Source: Mycocentrospora acerina
Lineage: Eukaryota; Ascomycota; Dothideomycetes; Pleosporales
Direction of reading: 5' to 3'
Assembly: GCA_022701365.1 (NCBI GenBank)
Contig: JAKUHH010000201.1
Coordinates: forward strand, 992,001-1,056,000
DNA: 64,000 nucleotides
Of this stretch, positions 11,542 to 22,719 are shown piece after piece (the stretch's first letter is position 1; each line of letters starts with the position of its first letter). The translations under genes and the position numbers were made by a program. Under the pieces are notes generated by a model. It did not search any database and was not told the DNA's origin. It was given only the letters and a program-made list of their open reading frames with translations.

Positions 11542-13524
11542 ATGGATGCAAATTTAGATCAAAAGCGTATCGACCGAGTTGGCTTGGCATGTGTCCAGTG
11601 CCGAAGTCGACACGTCAAATGCGATGCCACGCAGCCTGTGTGCAACAGATGCCAGCGGGCTGGAAAGGATTGCGATTATCAAAAGTCAAGAAGAGGAGGT
11701 CTAAGCAAAGCAGCTTTAGCACATCGGCGCTTGAAATTACAACAAGAAACAGAGCGTTTGCAATGTCAAGGCGATGACCAATGTCATAAATTCCTGGAGA
11801 TTGGACGATGTGGTTCGAACAACACTACACCGTCACTAGATCACACTGATCAGTCAGAAATTGACGCCGTATACATTACAGAGACGCAGTTCTCGCAGCC
11901 CACACCGATGGCCCAATCCGATCGACCAAACTTTTTGGCATTCCAAATCAACAATGATCGGCTGATGGAACTCTACTACGAAAATTTCTGGCCTCAATTT
12001 CCTATCGTTCTTCCACTTCAGTATCTCCAAACTAGGAGAATGAATCAAAAACATGGACTAGAAACCCTTCTGGTTGTTCTGGAATGGATTGGCTCCATTT
12101 ATGCCCCCTGGGCACCGTCAGAGCCTTACTACAAGACAGGTCTTGAAGCTATCAACACACCTGCACTTTGCAAAACGCCTTTCAATGTCCAAGCTTTGAT
12201 TTTATTCGCAGTTGCCCAACACCATTCGGACTTCAAGTCAGAATCACGAAAAACCTTGGATCTAGCTATCTCAATTGCCTTGGAGCTGCGGATGAACGAG
12301 AGGGGTTTTGCGCAGGCCTGTGGTGAGGCAGACCCTGTCCTTGAAGAAGCTTGGAGAAGAACATACTACTTCTTACAAATTATCGACCAGCACTTCTCGA
12401 TCGTCTTGAATTCGCCAATTTCCACATTAGCCAAAATACCAAATACTGTAGACCTTCCTTGCGATGACGAATTTTATGAAGCAGGGGTCAGTCAAATCAA
12501 GTGGATACACAAGTCTACTGACTAACTTAAACAGCGAATACCTCCTGTTAGGACGTCAAGAGAATATCAGAACCGTGAGTTTGCAGAAGTCGAGGTGGTC
12601 TACTCATCAATCGCCTACTTTTGGGACTTGAGCCAGATCGTTGCTTATAGTAAGATCACCATACATGAACCTGGCCTTTTCCTACAGTATAATATGCTAA
12701 CTAGGTTTCAAGTCATGAACATGTTTGTAGAGATGGGTACGGTGAATGATGATTTGATATTGGCCTGCGATACCAAAGTAGTAGCATGGCAACGGCTACT
12801 TCCCTTATGCAAAAGTGACCCACTTCGAGAAAATGGACAAGTCGACGAAGTCATGTTCATGGCCCATTTCTCATCAGCCAGGTGAGTTTTCGTTCTAAGT
12901 TGAGTACATTTTATTCCTAATACGATGTCAAGTGTCTTATTAGCAATGCACCGTCTCTTCTCTTCACTGGCATATAGTACAGAAGAGTTGTCGACCAAAT
13001 CCTTCTTATGCCTTGCCCCCCTTATAACATCACCAATCTCGGGACCAAAGGCACATACCACACGTGCTATCAAGGCCTTGGATATCCAGACTCGTTTACT
13101 TGCAATTCCATGCGCTGTCGAAAAGCACAATGTTTTTGTCATGTACATATCTGCACGACTTGCGACAGCCCAGATTTCTGCCTGCAACAACCTGCTCGAT
13201 GGCCACGCCCAATCAATAGCTCGTGATCGTATTCGACTCAGTATTGGCTTCCTGAAAGCTACGGGGGCTATATGGCCTCTTGGAAAGAAAATAGCCACGG
13301 AACTTCAGTATGTCGCACGTTCAACTTTGATCGGTGTCCAGAACACCGTGTCAGTAGATGTTGGTCCTACATCTGAGATTGAAATACCACTTGAAGAATC
13401 GGTATGGCCTATCACTTCATCGTCACAAACCGATATCTATTCCGGTATCGTGATTCCAACCACCTGGGACACGTCGAACTTTAGTTACTCTGAGGTAGAC
13501 TTTACAAACGGGTCTCGAAGCTGA
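11542..13524 (+). CDS. Zn2Cys6 fungal transcription factor
   Basis: DNA-binding regulator with an N-terminal binuclear zinc cluster: C-x2-C-x6-C-x6-C-x2-C-x6-C in ACVQC...VKC...PVCNRC...KDC, followed by a basic linker (KSRRGG). The rest resembles the fungal middle homology region (YYENFWPQFPIV, LALQ-like helices). Proposed exons are 11542-12486, 12535-12649, 12713-12881, 12933-13524 (606 residues). Intron 2 is notable: its branch site GCTAAC is followed almost at once by an AG at 12704 that would frame-shift, and the AG at 12712 restores frame; retention of the 63 nt would also stay open. The start is the first ATG after an in-frame TTG. It lies between the QPRTase and permease genes on the same strand, so a pathway-specific role is a reasonable inference. 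Confidence 0.85.
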
Positions 13525-14323
13525 GTGGTGGTTGGAACCATGAAAAAAGATCGGCCTGATCACCATTTCCAAAGTCTGAACCTTCAACCCGTTCGGGGCA
13601 AATTTTCACTAACGTGTAAGGCAGTTTGCACTGAAAAATGCATCTGCAAACAAAAAGTACAATGATCTTCGCCATGAACACTTGTAGAACGGAAATCGGG
13701 AGTCACCGCATTCTGTAGTACTTTTTGTATCATCTTCTTCCCAATCAATGCTCTACTATCCGATGCAGCAGGCTCCACCTTTCCAACACGTTAATTGGAT
13801 GGCTACCAGCCGGCGCGAGATGTACCGATATATTCACAGGATAGATTGTCATGCGCACATATCATCTAATATCATACCAACCACCTAATTGCATGAGATA
13901 GAATTGATTGTCTTGAATTGACTCAATCCCAAATCTTAGATCATAAGCACCCATATCGCACATCTATTCAACCTTTCGTTCACTATCTCTCAGGATTATA
14001 TTTGCACGCTAACTACTACGTCATACCTTACAAGGCTAGAGCACAGCTTTGATTGAATAAGCCCCGCGCTAGATCTGTAATCGTACTACAGTGCCGTCCG
14101 ACATCGATATGAATATTTAAGAATACGACAATTCCCGTACGGTGGCGAAGTATCTTACGCCAATATGACAGCTTCAACTTTTGGATTTAAGATGTGTTGA
14201 ATGAAGTCTCTTTGGAACTTGTTCTTTGTACTATAAGTGCAAGTTTTTTGAAATTACGCGATAAGAGACGATAAGCACAGGGTGGTTGAGTTTTATCTGT
14301 TGAGTCAGCCAATTTGCAAGCAC
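13525..14323. other. Intergenic region
   Basis: About 800 bases between the regulator and permease genes. No convincing coding or RNA gene was found. It presumably holds the permease promoter. Confidence 0.5.
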
Positions 14324-15991
14324 ATGTTTGGAAAACACAACGACGAGATGAGCGATTCTCAAGAGCGACATGGGGCGACAGAGGCTCATGTCGCGAAGTC
14401 GTTGCGAGGCGATGAAATTGAGAGGCAATTTGGAGAAGTCGATCCGGTGTATGAAGCCAAGCTGGTTAGGAAACTGGATCTCCACATCATTCCAGTCGTG
14501 ATGTTATTATATTTGCTTAGTTTTCTTGACAGGTGAGTTGGCAGCATGGCTGCTTTTTTTTGACGGCCATGCGTAGATACGCAAACTCTTTTTGCGCAGC
14601 TTCACGTGGAGAATAGTACTTACGCCACGCAGAGTAAACATTGGCAATGCCCGCTTATACGGCCTGGAAGAAGACCTTAACCTGAACTCCAGCCAATTTC
14701 AGACCGCCGTCTCTATCCTCTTCGTCACCTACATTCTCTCCGAAGTCCCCTCTAACCTGGTCCTCAAAAAACTTCGCCCATCTCGCTGGATCGCATTCAT
14801 TACCGTAGCATGGGGTATCATCGCCACACTCACGGGCACAGTACAAAGCTACGCTGGACTAATAGTATGCCGTCTCCTCCTCGGCGCTGTAGAAGGCGGC
14901 CTCTTTCCCGGTATGGCCGTGTATTTAACCTTCTTCTACACCAAACGCGAACTCGCACTCCGCATTGGGTACCTCTTCGTTTCCTCTGCCCTGGCAGGGG
15001 CATGTGGCGGTCTACTCGCGTACGGGATCGGGCACATGGATGGTGTAGCAGGCCAGCGGGGGTGGCGATGGATCATGATTCTCGAGGGAATCCCAACCTT
15101 TATCCTAGGAATCGCAACATGGTGGATCCTCCCCGACAACCCAGAAAGCGCATACTTCCTCTCCCCACAAGAGAAAGCCTATGCCGCAGCCCGTCTACGA
15201 CGGCAAACAGGCTACACCAAACAAGCCGCGGAATTCCACTGGGACGATGTTAGGAAGTGCTTCAAGGACTGGAAGGTGTGGGCGTTCTGCTTTGCGCAGT
15301 TTGGCAGCGACACCATGCTTTACGGGTTTTCTACCTTCCTGCCCACCATCATCAAGGCCATCATGCCCAAGTCGTCCAGCGCACTGGTCCAGGTCCTGAC
15401 TATCCCTTGCTACGCCACAGGCGCAATCACATACCTCATCGTAGCGCGTTTCTCAGACAAGCAGCAGAAACGCGGACTCTACACCATACTGCTCGGTGTT
15501 GTAAGCATCGTCGGGTACGCGATGCTCATCAGTCCAACAAGCTCCGGCGTGCATTACGCGGGCTGCTTCCTAGTCGCCATGGGACTCTACGTCTGCGTTG
15601 GTTTGCCGCTGGCGTGGCTGCCGACTAATCTCCCGCGCTACGGGAAGAGAACAAGCGCTACTGGACTGCAGTTGTCCATTGGAAACTGCGCGGGAATCAT
15701 GTCATCGTTTGTAAGTTTTCAAACCTCCTTGAGAAAAATCCGGAGGATCATTGAGGCTAATATGAATAGTTGTATCCTGCGAAACAAGGCCCTCGTTTTA
15801 TCAAAGGTCACGCTGTGACTATGGCAATGGTGGCATTCGCTATAACCTGCTACGCTGTAATGTGGATGCAACTCAGTGCGATTAATTCGCGACGCGAGAA
15901 GGGTGAAGAAGAGCATTTGATTGAGGGCATGAGCGACGAAGAAGTCGCAGAGATGGGAGATGATAGTCCGAGGTTTCGATACACCATTTAG
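14324..15991 (+). CDS. MFS permease, anion:cation symporter (DAL5/TNA1-like)
   Basis: Plasma-membrane carrier of the major facilitator superfamily. Exons 14324-14532, 14633-15710, 15770-15991 give 502 residues and about 12 hydrophobic segments. The hydrophilic N-terminus contains ERQFGEVDPVYEAKLVRKLDLHIIP, shortened here to the family hallmark KLDLHIIP, followed by LLYLLSFLDR|VNIGNAR, the classic ACS-family signature. Later segments include YILSEVPSNL, RLLLGAVEGGLFPG, GWRWIMILEGIPT and a WWILPDNPESA loop; the tail is acidic. In yeast this family includes Tna1 (nicotinate/quinolinate) and Dal5 (allantoate). The neighbouring QPRTase and Zn2Cys6 genes favour a pyridine carboxylate substrate, but this is inference. 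The start could also be the next ATG at 14348. Confidence 0.9.
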
Positions 15992-16199
15992 AATCCCTTG
16001 CATAGGCGGGAGTTGTGAGTAGTCATCAAACGGTAGAAAAAAAAGTCTATTTTTGCGTATATAGATTAGACGGCCTGCATGAATTAAGAATATAGAACTT
16101 TTTTTTACATTGGGCTACGGTATATTCAGTAGATGTTACCTTCTAGACGCTGTGAAGTACTTTACCCCATCTAGTATCTATCTCATTATCCCAGTCAGT

Positions 16200-18788
16200 C
16201 TACTTTATCATCTTTAGAAAGAAACGATAAGCCCGCCTCGCCGTGAGCTCTTTGCGTGGCTTTGCTTTTGATTTATGTGGAGTGACCAAAACAGCAGGAT
16301 GCTCTGGGGCTTTCGAGCCTACAGATGTCGGTAGGTTCAAGGTACTTCTCCACGGGTCCTCCAGAGGATCACATGGTGGCTGTTTTTCCCAGGTGTGAGA
16401 ACCAGTCTGCACCCAGCATTCATCGTTCGCGCCCTTCTCGACCAGAAGTTTGATTAATTCTATTGTATCAGACTTCAGTTGCTCCAGAGTGGCTTCTAGT
16501 GTTGGTGATATCTGGCTCAAAGGAAATAGAGCTCCTCGATATGGTCGGGGAACCAAGCCCATGACCTTCAGCGTAGCCAACATATGTTTTTGACTCTTGT
16601 CGTTGTCGTCCCAATTTTCAAACAAAATGCTGAGCCTATTCTTGATGAGACTCAAACAAGACCTCCGTCGAGACTCCCAATGCATCTCGAGATATTGTTC
16701 CATAATATCGGTGTGGACGTTCGGATCAGCCCCATATGTGATGAACAGTTTTAGCACAGCTACCCAGTAGACCATGTCAAATCTAGGATATCTCAACGCG
16801 TTAAGCCATGGAGTCCGCCCGTTGAATTGATGGTTTGGATCTGCACCATTCTGTAGCAATATCGCTACAATATCTAGCCGACACATTTCGCGTAGTCCTA
16901 TTAATGAATACCACCGGTGTAAACCACAGGCATAGTCAAGCAGGGACCTCCCTTCTTTCTTGATACATTGACTACCATGTGTTCGAATATAATCCTGGAG
17001 AAATTGTGTCGGGCCAAATTCAATGACAACCGCCAGAAAATTGTCGAAGGGAGAGTCTGGCAAAGTACCCCAATTATAATTAAACATGTAGTCGCACCAA
17101 CTTGAGCACTTTTTGCTCTCTACTTCATCTTCAATTTGTGACCACCATACTTCAAAATGAACAGTCATGATTTTATCAAGCTCAGTAAGCAGCTTTTGAA
17201 CAGAGTCCTTGTAGTATTGACCAGCCAAGCGCGCATTGTACATAGCGTTGCAAACGGACAGCACGAGATTCTGACCTCTACCTGGCATTGAAGGGTTCCA
17301 AGCAAAGCTTGACTTTATATGCTTAAGTCGCACGACCGAGGTTTGTAGGAGGCAGAGGCGGGGATCAAAGTCAACCTTGGTTGTGAGCTCGAGGATCTCA
17401 TTCCAAGCATCTTCGCGCTCAAAAAAGTCTGCCACACTTCTATGGAGATACTGTATCTCATGAGGTAGATTTGCAAGATTGAAGGGATTATCCCTAGGTT
17501 CTCTTGACCGGAGCTCCAGTAAACCGGCACAACGACTTCTTAGTCTGCCCTGTACTTCTTGCTCTATTCTTTGCTCGGCTAGCTCAGAGAGTGGCGATAT
17601 GTCGACCTCGAGACAGGATGTTAAGCTTACTTCTGCGTAATATAAATCATGAGCGGTGAGAGGTTCACTACAAACTGTCAGGCTTGGAAGTGAAGTTCTG
17701 TTGCACCGCATGATCTGAAAAATGCGAGATGATTGTACTTTGTACTCAGGTGGTATACTGCGTAGCATATGTTGAAAAAGATCTTCGAGATCTGACGGCA
17801 AAACTCGCAGGCGAACGAAGAGGTCTTCTAAGACGTCGTAATTCTGAAGACCTTCTAACAGTGACTGTACGACTAGCGTCACCCACAGAAATACGCTAGA
17901 GGAAGATCTGACGACCTCTGCTATTAGGGCTTCTGTACGACAAGGATTTTTTAGAGAAATGTCGACTAGACGAGAGTTTCCTCTGAGTTTATCGTTGACA
18001 TATGCAGTGATGTCATCGTGAGTAAGCTGGTGAAGTCGCAGTTTTGGCCGTGCCGCAAAAGCTGCCTCAAATGGAGCAATTGGCCTGCTTGAAAGCACTG
18101 CTTTGATATTTGGGGAACGCGTGGATGTCAGAAACATCTCCGAGAGATGGGTCATTGTGATATTTGTCGCATCGAACTCGTCCAGTCCGTCGATAAGCAT
18201 AGCGATTTTGAGAGAGCCATCAAGCTGACTCGTAAGCCTTTCGAATGCCCGTTTCAAGTGATGGAACGTGGGAAACTCAACCCAGATTGCACCAAATCTA
18301 TACTGTTCAGGAAATAGGATAGGGCTAAGCGAAGGTTGTTGATGAAGAGCCTGCAAGAGTAGTGATCTAAAGAGACCTTCTTGAGATTTTTGGAGATGGG
18401 AGCCTGAACTCCAAAAGTAAAAAGTCAGGACAACCAATTTAGCATCGCTAGCCCAGGAGTTTAAAGCGGTCATTGTGCGAGTACTTTGGTTCAAGAACTT
18501 CATCAGTGTCGATTTGCCAGAGCCAGCCTTGCCACTTATCCAGTATATGCCGGAGTCTTTTCTAAGCCAGTTCTCGATGCTTGGCCAGGATGGCGGGCTA
18601 TCAGCGACCCCTTGTCTTCCTTTGAATGCCCAATCGAATGTCTTTACATGTGCGTCTGCTATGTCATCGAAGCGATCGTCTTCTCTTTGGTAGTGGAGTT
18701 GTGCTAGGATCATTTTATAGATATCTGCTGAATCGTCATCATTTCCAAATCTCGAAACCAATCTTAACACTTGATCATGGCGTTTCAT
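16200..18788 (-). CDS. NACHT domain STAND protein with C-terminal ankyrin-like repeats (main ORF)
   Basis: Fungal NOD-like receptor type protein of 862 codons read from the ATG at 18788. Near residues 75-90 comes YWISGKAGSGKST (Walker A), then a Walker B LIDGLDEFD, an LSSRP sensor-like motif and the winged-helix/DUF7791-type region (FLWVTLVVQSLLEGL, LPSDLEDLFQHML, YLHRSVADFFE). The C-terminal third has ankyrin-like repeats, for example LLDYACG, VAILLQNGADPNHQFNGRTPW, LFITYGADPNVHT and LLVEKGAND. Such proteins act in non-self recognition and regulated cell death in fungi. The reading frame upstream of this ATG is closed by a TAA at 18813-18815, beyond which two N-terminal exons continue in the same frame. 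The gene is therefore either freshly broken, translated from this internal ATG, or rescued by readthrough. Confidence 0.85.
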   Translation of the reverse strand: MKRHDQVLRLVSRFGNDDDSADIYKMILAQLHYQREDDRFDDIADAHVKTFDWAFKGRQGVADSPPSWPSIENWLRKDSGIYWISGKAGSGKSTLMKFLNQSTRTMTALNSWASDAKLVVLTFYFWSSGSHLQKSQEGLFRSLLLQALHQQPSLSPILFPEQYRFGAIWVEFPTFHHLKRAFERLTSQLDGSLKIAMLIDGLDEFDATNITMTHLSEMFLTSTRSPNIKAVLSSRPIAPFEAAFAARPKLRLHQLTHDDITAYVNDKLRGNSRLVDISLKNPCRTEALIAEVVRSSSSVFLWVTLVVQSLLEGLQNYDVLEDLFVRLRVLPSDLEDLFQHMLRSIPPEYKVQSSRIFQIMRCNRTSLPSLTVCSEPLTAHDLYYAEVSLTSCLEVDISPLSELAEQRIEQEVQGRLRSRCAGLLELRSREPRDNPFNLANLPHEIQYLHRSVADFFEREDAWNEILELTTKVDFDPRLCLLQTSVVRLKHIKSSFAWNPSMPGRGQNLVLSVCNAMYNARLAGQYYKDSVQKLLTELDKIMTVHFEVWWSQIEDEVESKKCSSWCDYMFNYNWGTLPDSPFDNFLAVVIEFGPTQFLQDYIRTHGSQCIKKEGRSLLDYACGLHRWYSLIGLREMCRLDIVAILLQNGADPNHQFNGRTPWLNALRYPRFDMVYWVAVLKLFITYGADPNVHTDIMEQYLEMHWESRRRSCLSLIKNRLSILFENWDDNDKSQKHMLATLKVMGLVPRPYRGALFPLSQISPTLEATLEQLKSDTIELIKLLVEKGANDECWVQTGSHTWEKQPPCDPLEDPWRSTLNLPTSVGSKAPEHPAVLVTPHKSKAKPRKELTARRAYRFFLKMIK

Positions 18789-18812
18789 GGCCGATTCCTC
18801 GCTTTCTTTCAG

Positions 18813-19403
18813 TTATCTGGCGATTTCGATCCCCTGTGAGGCAAGAGTATTGACTATGGTGTTCTTGCTTTCTAGAACCGAGACAACGATCTTGCGAGTA
18901 GTGGCATCCAGATTAAGAACACTTTCTTCTTTCATCGACACTAGAATGTGTAACTGTAGCTGTCCTCGAATCATCTCTAAACGCTGCTTGGTATCCTCAA
19001 TCCTCGGTTTGTTCCATATTGTCCTAATGATTTGAAGTGTGCTCTGACACTTTGAAGCTCTTCCCTTGACTTTCAGGGAAGAGAGTACATCGATCAACTC
19101 CTGTGCAATTTTCTTGCTTTCATGCGCAAGATTCTCGAATGTCTACTCGCGAATTATTAGCAGAAGAAAGATGAAATACAGACAGACACTCGCCTGACAG
19201 GCTTCATCGAGGGGACCGTTTGCAGCTGAATCAGGACGAGCCCATGATTTCAGTCGATCATTCAAAGCTACCAGATTCTGAGCGGCCACTTCCAGTTCCG
19301 CATTCTGCACAATGGAGCCTGCTTGGTAAATCTCGTGGCCAGCCGACAGCACGTTGGCAGAAAAGTCTACGAGTTGTAGGATGTTAGCCGCCAGAGCCTC
19401 CAT
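18813..19403 (-). pseudogene. N-terminal exons of the NACHT gene, cut off by an in-frame TAA
   Basis: Exon 1 (19403 down to 19194, MEALAANILQLVDFSANVLS) and exon 2 (19142 down to 18813) encode the all-helical N-terminal domain common to fungal STAND proteins (for example LAHESKKIAQELIDVLSSLKV and RLEMIRGQLQLHILVSM). They join only across a 51-nt intron (19143-19193) with a GC donor (CAG|GCGAGT) and TAG acceptor; no GT donor gives the right frame. The reading frame then runs into TAA at 18815-18813. Eight further codons in the same frame lead to the ATG of the main ORF. A single C-to-T change in a Gln codon (CAA) would explain the stop. I find no well-supported intron that removes it; a 57-nt GTCAAT...GAG option is weak. 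Confidence 0.7.
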
Positions 19404-20768
19404 CTTCGGCACTTGCGTACTAGAGGCGATATCTAATAGAAGAAATCGAGGACGGGTGCGAGAACTACTATTTCAACATTGTTACAACGGCTGTTCAAGG
19501 CGGTGTGAGCCTGGCGCTTACAGCCTCGATCCTATCAGGAACCATACAACGACACAGCCCCCAAGGCTGAATCTTGTATGCAGTGCACTTTGAATCGACA
19601 CAGTGATCGATATCCTGCCGTTCAATTCTCTGTATTCGATCCATCAATAGTGGAGACTGAGCTGAATAGTGATTTAGCCTTGGTGGATATGGCTTGAAAG
19701 ATATCATCCTAGCACATGGTAAGTAGACTATACCCAACTCTACACTACTAGTAAGAGAGTGACAACGCCTCTAATCCGACACATCCAACTAACCACCTCC
19801 CATTCTTGATTTACGATCATCGAGCATAGCAAGAAGGAGGAGTAGAGCATACCCAACTGAACAACATGAGGCAAAAGGTTGAATGTTGACGCCTAAGTGG
19901 GTGACACAGACGCGACTTCCTCCATTCATCCAAAAAAAAGGGCTAGGCCAAGACCATAAGGTCAACGTCACACCTGCCTCACTTCAGCGCCCCATCAACA
20001 CCTTAGAGGCAAGAACCGCAAAGTCCTCAGTATCAGGAAGTGAGAATATCTGGATGAGTAGCAGCAATTCATACCACTATCGACATTGCAACGTGACTCC
20101 TCTTGCGACTGAGTACTTCACAGCTCTGTCTCAAGGACAGTATCTGCCCCAAACAAATCATCTCATCTCACTCACGCCTCAAACAAGCAGAAGGGATCAC
20201 AAGAGGAAGAGAAGAAGGAAAAGAAGGTGGCATCAGTGAACAAAGCATCCTTTCATTATTTTCCTCCACCTCATTCCAACCCAATGCATTTCATTCCCTA
20301 CATCCCATTCCATCTATCCATCTCGCACAGAAACCCACCAGACACCATACATACGTACATACACACAGTGCCAATCTCATCAACAAACCAGAAAAAAAAA
20401 CTGCAAAAGAAAGAGAGAGAAAAAAAAAAAGGAGAACACTGGGAGAGAACCAAGAAACACAATCCGTGGTGGTATACGAATAATAAAACACCTCCCCCCA
20501 ATCGCAGAATACACTAATATCAACATCCAAAATCCGGGAAAGGGGGAAGAAGGACTGCAAAAGCATGAGGTAAGGGGACATATAACTCATGTATCATGCG
20601 GCAGCAGCCACCAGACCTGACGGATACTATAGTTCCGTGACCAGCTGGCGAGCAGTCGCCTCAGCTCGTCTTTTTCGTAAAGACTTTTTGTCAGAGACTT
20701 TAGATTAAGGGAATGTGACATTGTGCCTTGTCCTGCTGGAACAATATTGGAGGCAAAGGGCTGCGAAT
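19404..20768. other. Intergenic region with low-complexity tracts
   Basis: About 1.4 kb between the NACHT gene (reading leftward) and the 3' end of VTS1. No gene can be supported. It includes A-rich and CT/GA-rich low-complexity sequence around 20210-20450, which fits the long 3' UTR of VTS1 plus the NACHT promoter. Confidence 0.5.
20391..20431. repeat. Poly-A / GA low-complexity tract
   Basis: Two A-runs of 9-10 bases separated by a GA-rich stretch, on the plus strand. Simple sequence, probably within the VTS1 3' flank, where it reads as poly-T/CT in the transcript sense. Confidence 0.7.
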
Positions 20769-22719
20769 CTATCGCAGCTTGCCGACGTTTTTGGCTTCTT
20801 GCACTTGCTCGAAGACCTGTAGATGTGTATTAGCAAAATTCCGCAATGTATTGATTTATGCAATCATACCTTCAACATCTTTCTACGCGCGCCAAGAGCA
20901 TTGACTCCTCGCTTCTCCAAGCCCTCGTCGTCCAATTCGACAAGCTCTTGCCATTTCAGGTCCTTGAGATTGTCGGTGTACTTGTGCAGACGGAGACTCC
21001 GAAGCCAGTTGGGAATATCCTGCAAAAGGCTGGGGTCGGTGGGGTCTTCCGGGGGCTTGGAGCTGCCGCGACGACCGCGTGGTGAACGACCACGGTTGAT
21101 CTCGCCATTGTCGGACAAGTACTGGCCATCGTTACTCATGCCCATACCAAACTGGCTAAGGTTCAATGTGCCCATTCCGTTATTCATCAGTCCGTTAGCG
21201 CCATATCCAGCAGCGAGGAAGCCGTTATTCTGAGGCGAGGTAAAGCTGCCCATGCCACCCATACCCTGGCTATGCATAGCAAGACCAGGAGAGTTGGGGC
21301 GAGAGCGTTGACCATTGATCGCAGCAAGCTGCTGCGCCTGAAGGATGGCCGCTTGTTGTGGAGTCAGTACCTGGCCCAAGTCGTTGGTCATGAGAATGTT
21401 CGCATTGCCCATGTGGGGCAGGCCCGGCGACAGCGGAGCATTTCCAGCTCCAGGTGCCTCGGATGATCGAGCACGGCGATATTTGCGGACATCGTCCAGC
21501 TGGATACGATTGTTCACAGTAGATAGAGCGGCGAGTTTCATGGCGGTCGCGTTGGCGACCATATCAGCCTGGTTGGGTGCCTGGTTGAAGCTGCCCACCA
21601 TGGGGGTGCTCAGCTGAGAAGCCCAGCTTCCACCAGGCGCATAAGAAGGTGAGAGCATGGGCATAGCTGTGGAGTTTGCCTCGAGTGCGTTCAGTGTGGT
21701 GGTTTGCACGTTGTTGCTATCGCTCTGGAGCGGGAGTCTAGGCGAGCGAAGTCCACCAGCAGACGGGGGAGGTGCAGTGAATTGGCCCATGGGAGCGTGC
21801 TGCTGGCCAGACGACTTGGGGCGGTTTACCGAAGGCCCCTCGTTCCAGGGGGAGGCAGGCGGGGCGTTCTCCCTCTTGTTGCTGTCCTCGGGGGCAGAGA
21901 TGGTAGGCGCAATCAACGAGCTACGATCGATGACAGTGCTGTTGCGGTTTGACGCCGGGGGCATGCCGATATGCTCGGTGAAATCTGCCTTTTGCTTGGC
22001 GATGGCGGCGGCGGCATCAGGGAACATGCGGTGGATAGTCGACGTATCCAGTGCCGAGTTGCGCTTGCCAGCGCCAGGCGACGGCGGAGGACGGCCGATC
22101 ACCGAGTGGCGGTTCTCGCCGGTGCTGAGCTTGCTCATGGCGTCGCTCAGCTTCTGCGTCATAGGGTCTGCGACATGTTAGCTGCGGGGCTGGGCCCAGG
22201 CAGGCGCGGCGACTCACCCTTTTCGCCAAAGTTGGCAGGCGAGAGCACGCCCGACATGGGCAGGCTCTTGGACATTTGCTGGAGGACCTGGATGAAGAAG
22301 CGGATCTGGACCTGCGTCGTCTGCTGCAGCAGCGCATACAGGGCAGCGGTGCGCTCGGCCTCGCTGAGGACGCGGAACCACTGCTCAATGGCGCTCAGCT
22401 CGTCCTTGAAGTCCTGGTCAAGCGTGGCCGTGGCCATCTCCTCGAGCGTCGTCTCGTACTGGTCGATGTCGGCGAGCCACTGCTGGGCGGCGCGCTCCAT
22501 CTCGTCGGGGTTCCCAGACTGCGTGTTCTGGCGGCCAAAGTAGATCTCCGAGGCCGGGCGGATGCCACGGTTCGCAAGGGGGGACGAGAAGCCGCCCATG
22601 TCGGCGGAGGCGCGCAGGTGGTGGCCGGCGCCAAGAGAGGAGCGGGCGTTGGGCGGGCGGAGCGAGCTCGAGCCCTCGGGGGTGCTGTTGCGGTGGGAGG
22701 CGATGTGGCCGGCGGACAT
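20769..22719 (-). CDS. VTS1: Vts1-like SAM-domain RNA-binding protein
   Basis: Post-transcriptional regulator of the Smaug/Vts1 family, binding stem-loops in mRNA and promoting deadenylation in the cytoplasm. Exons on the minus strand: 22719-22218, 22167-20870, 20816-20769 (615 residues). Introns are GTGAGT...GCAG and GTATGA...ACAG. The N-terminal domain (MERAAQQWLADIDQYE, FIQVLQQMSKS) is conserved. A long Ser/Pro/Gln-rich low-complexity middle follows, then the C-terminal SAM domain (DIPNWLRSLRLHKYTDNL, ELDDEGLEKRGVNALGARRKMLK) split by the last intron before FEQVQEAK. The start has a strong GCCGCCACC context. Upstream sequence resembling a pyrimidine-rich acceptor (TGCTGCAG at about 22748) suggests a 5' UTR intron. 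Confidence 0.93.

Noticed and set aside
18790..18870. Intron that would remove the NACHT in-frame stop
   Set aside because: The only in-frame option has a weak GTCAAT donor and would delete part of a conserved helix; other choices shift the frame.
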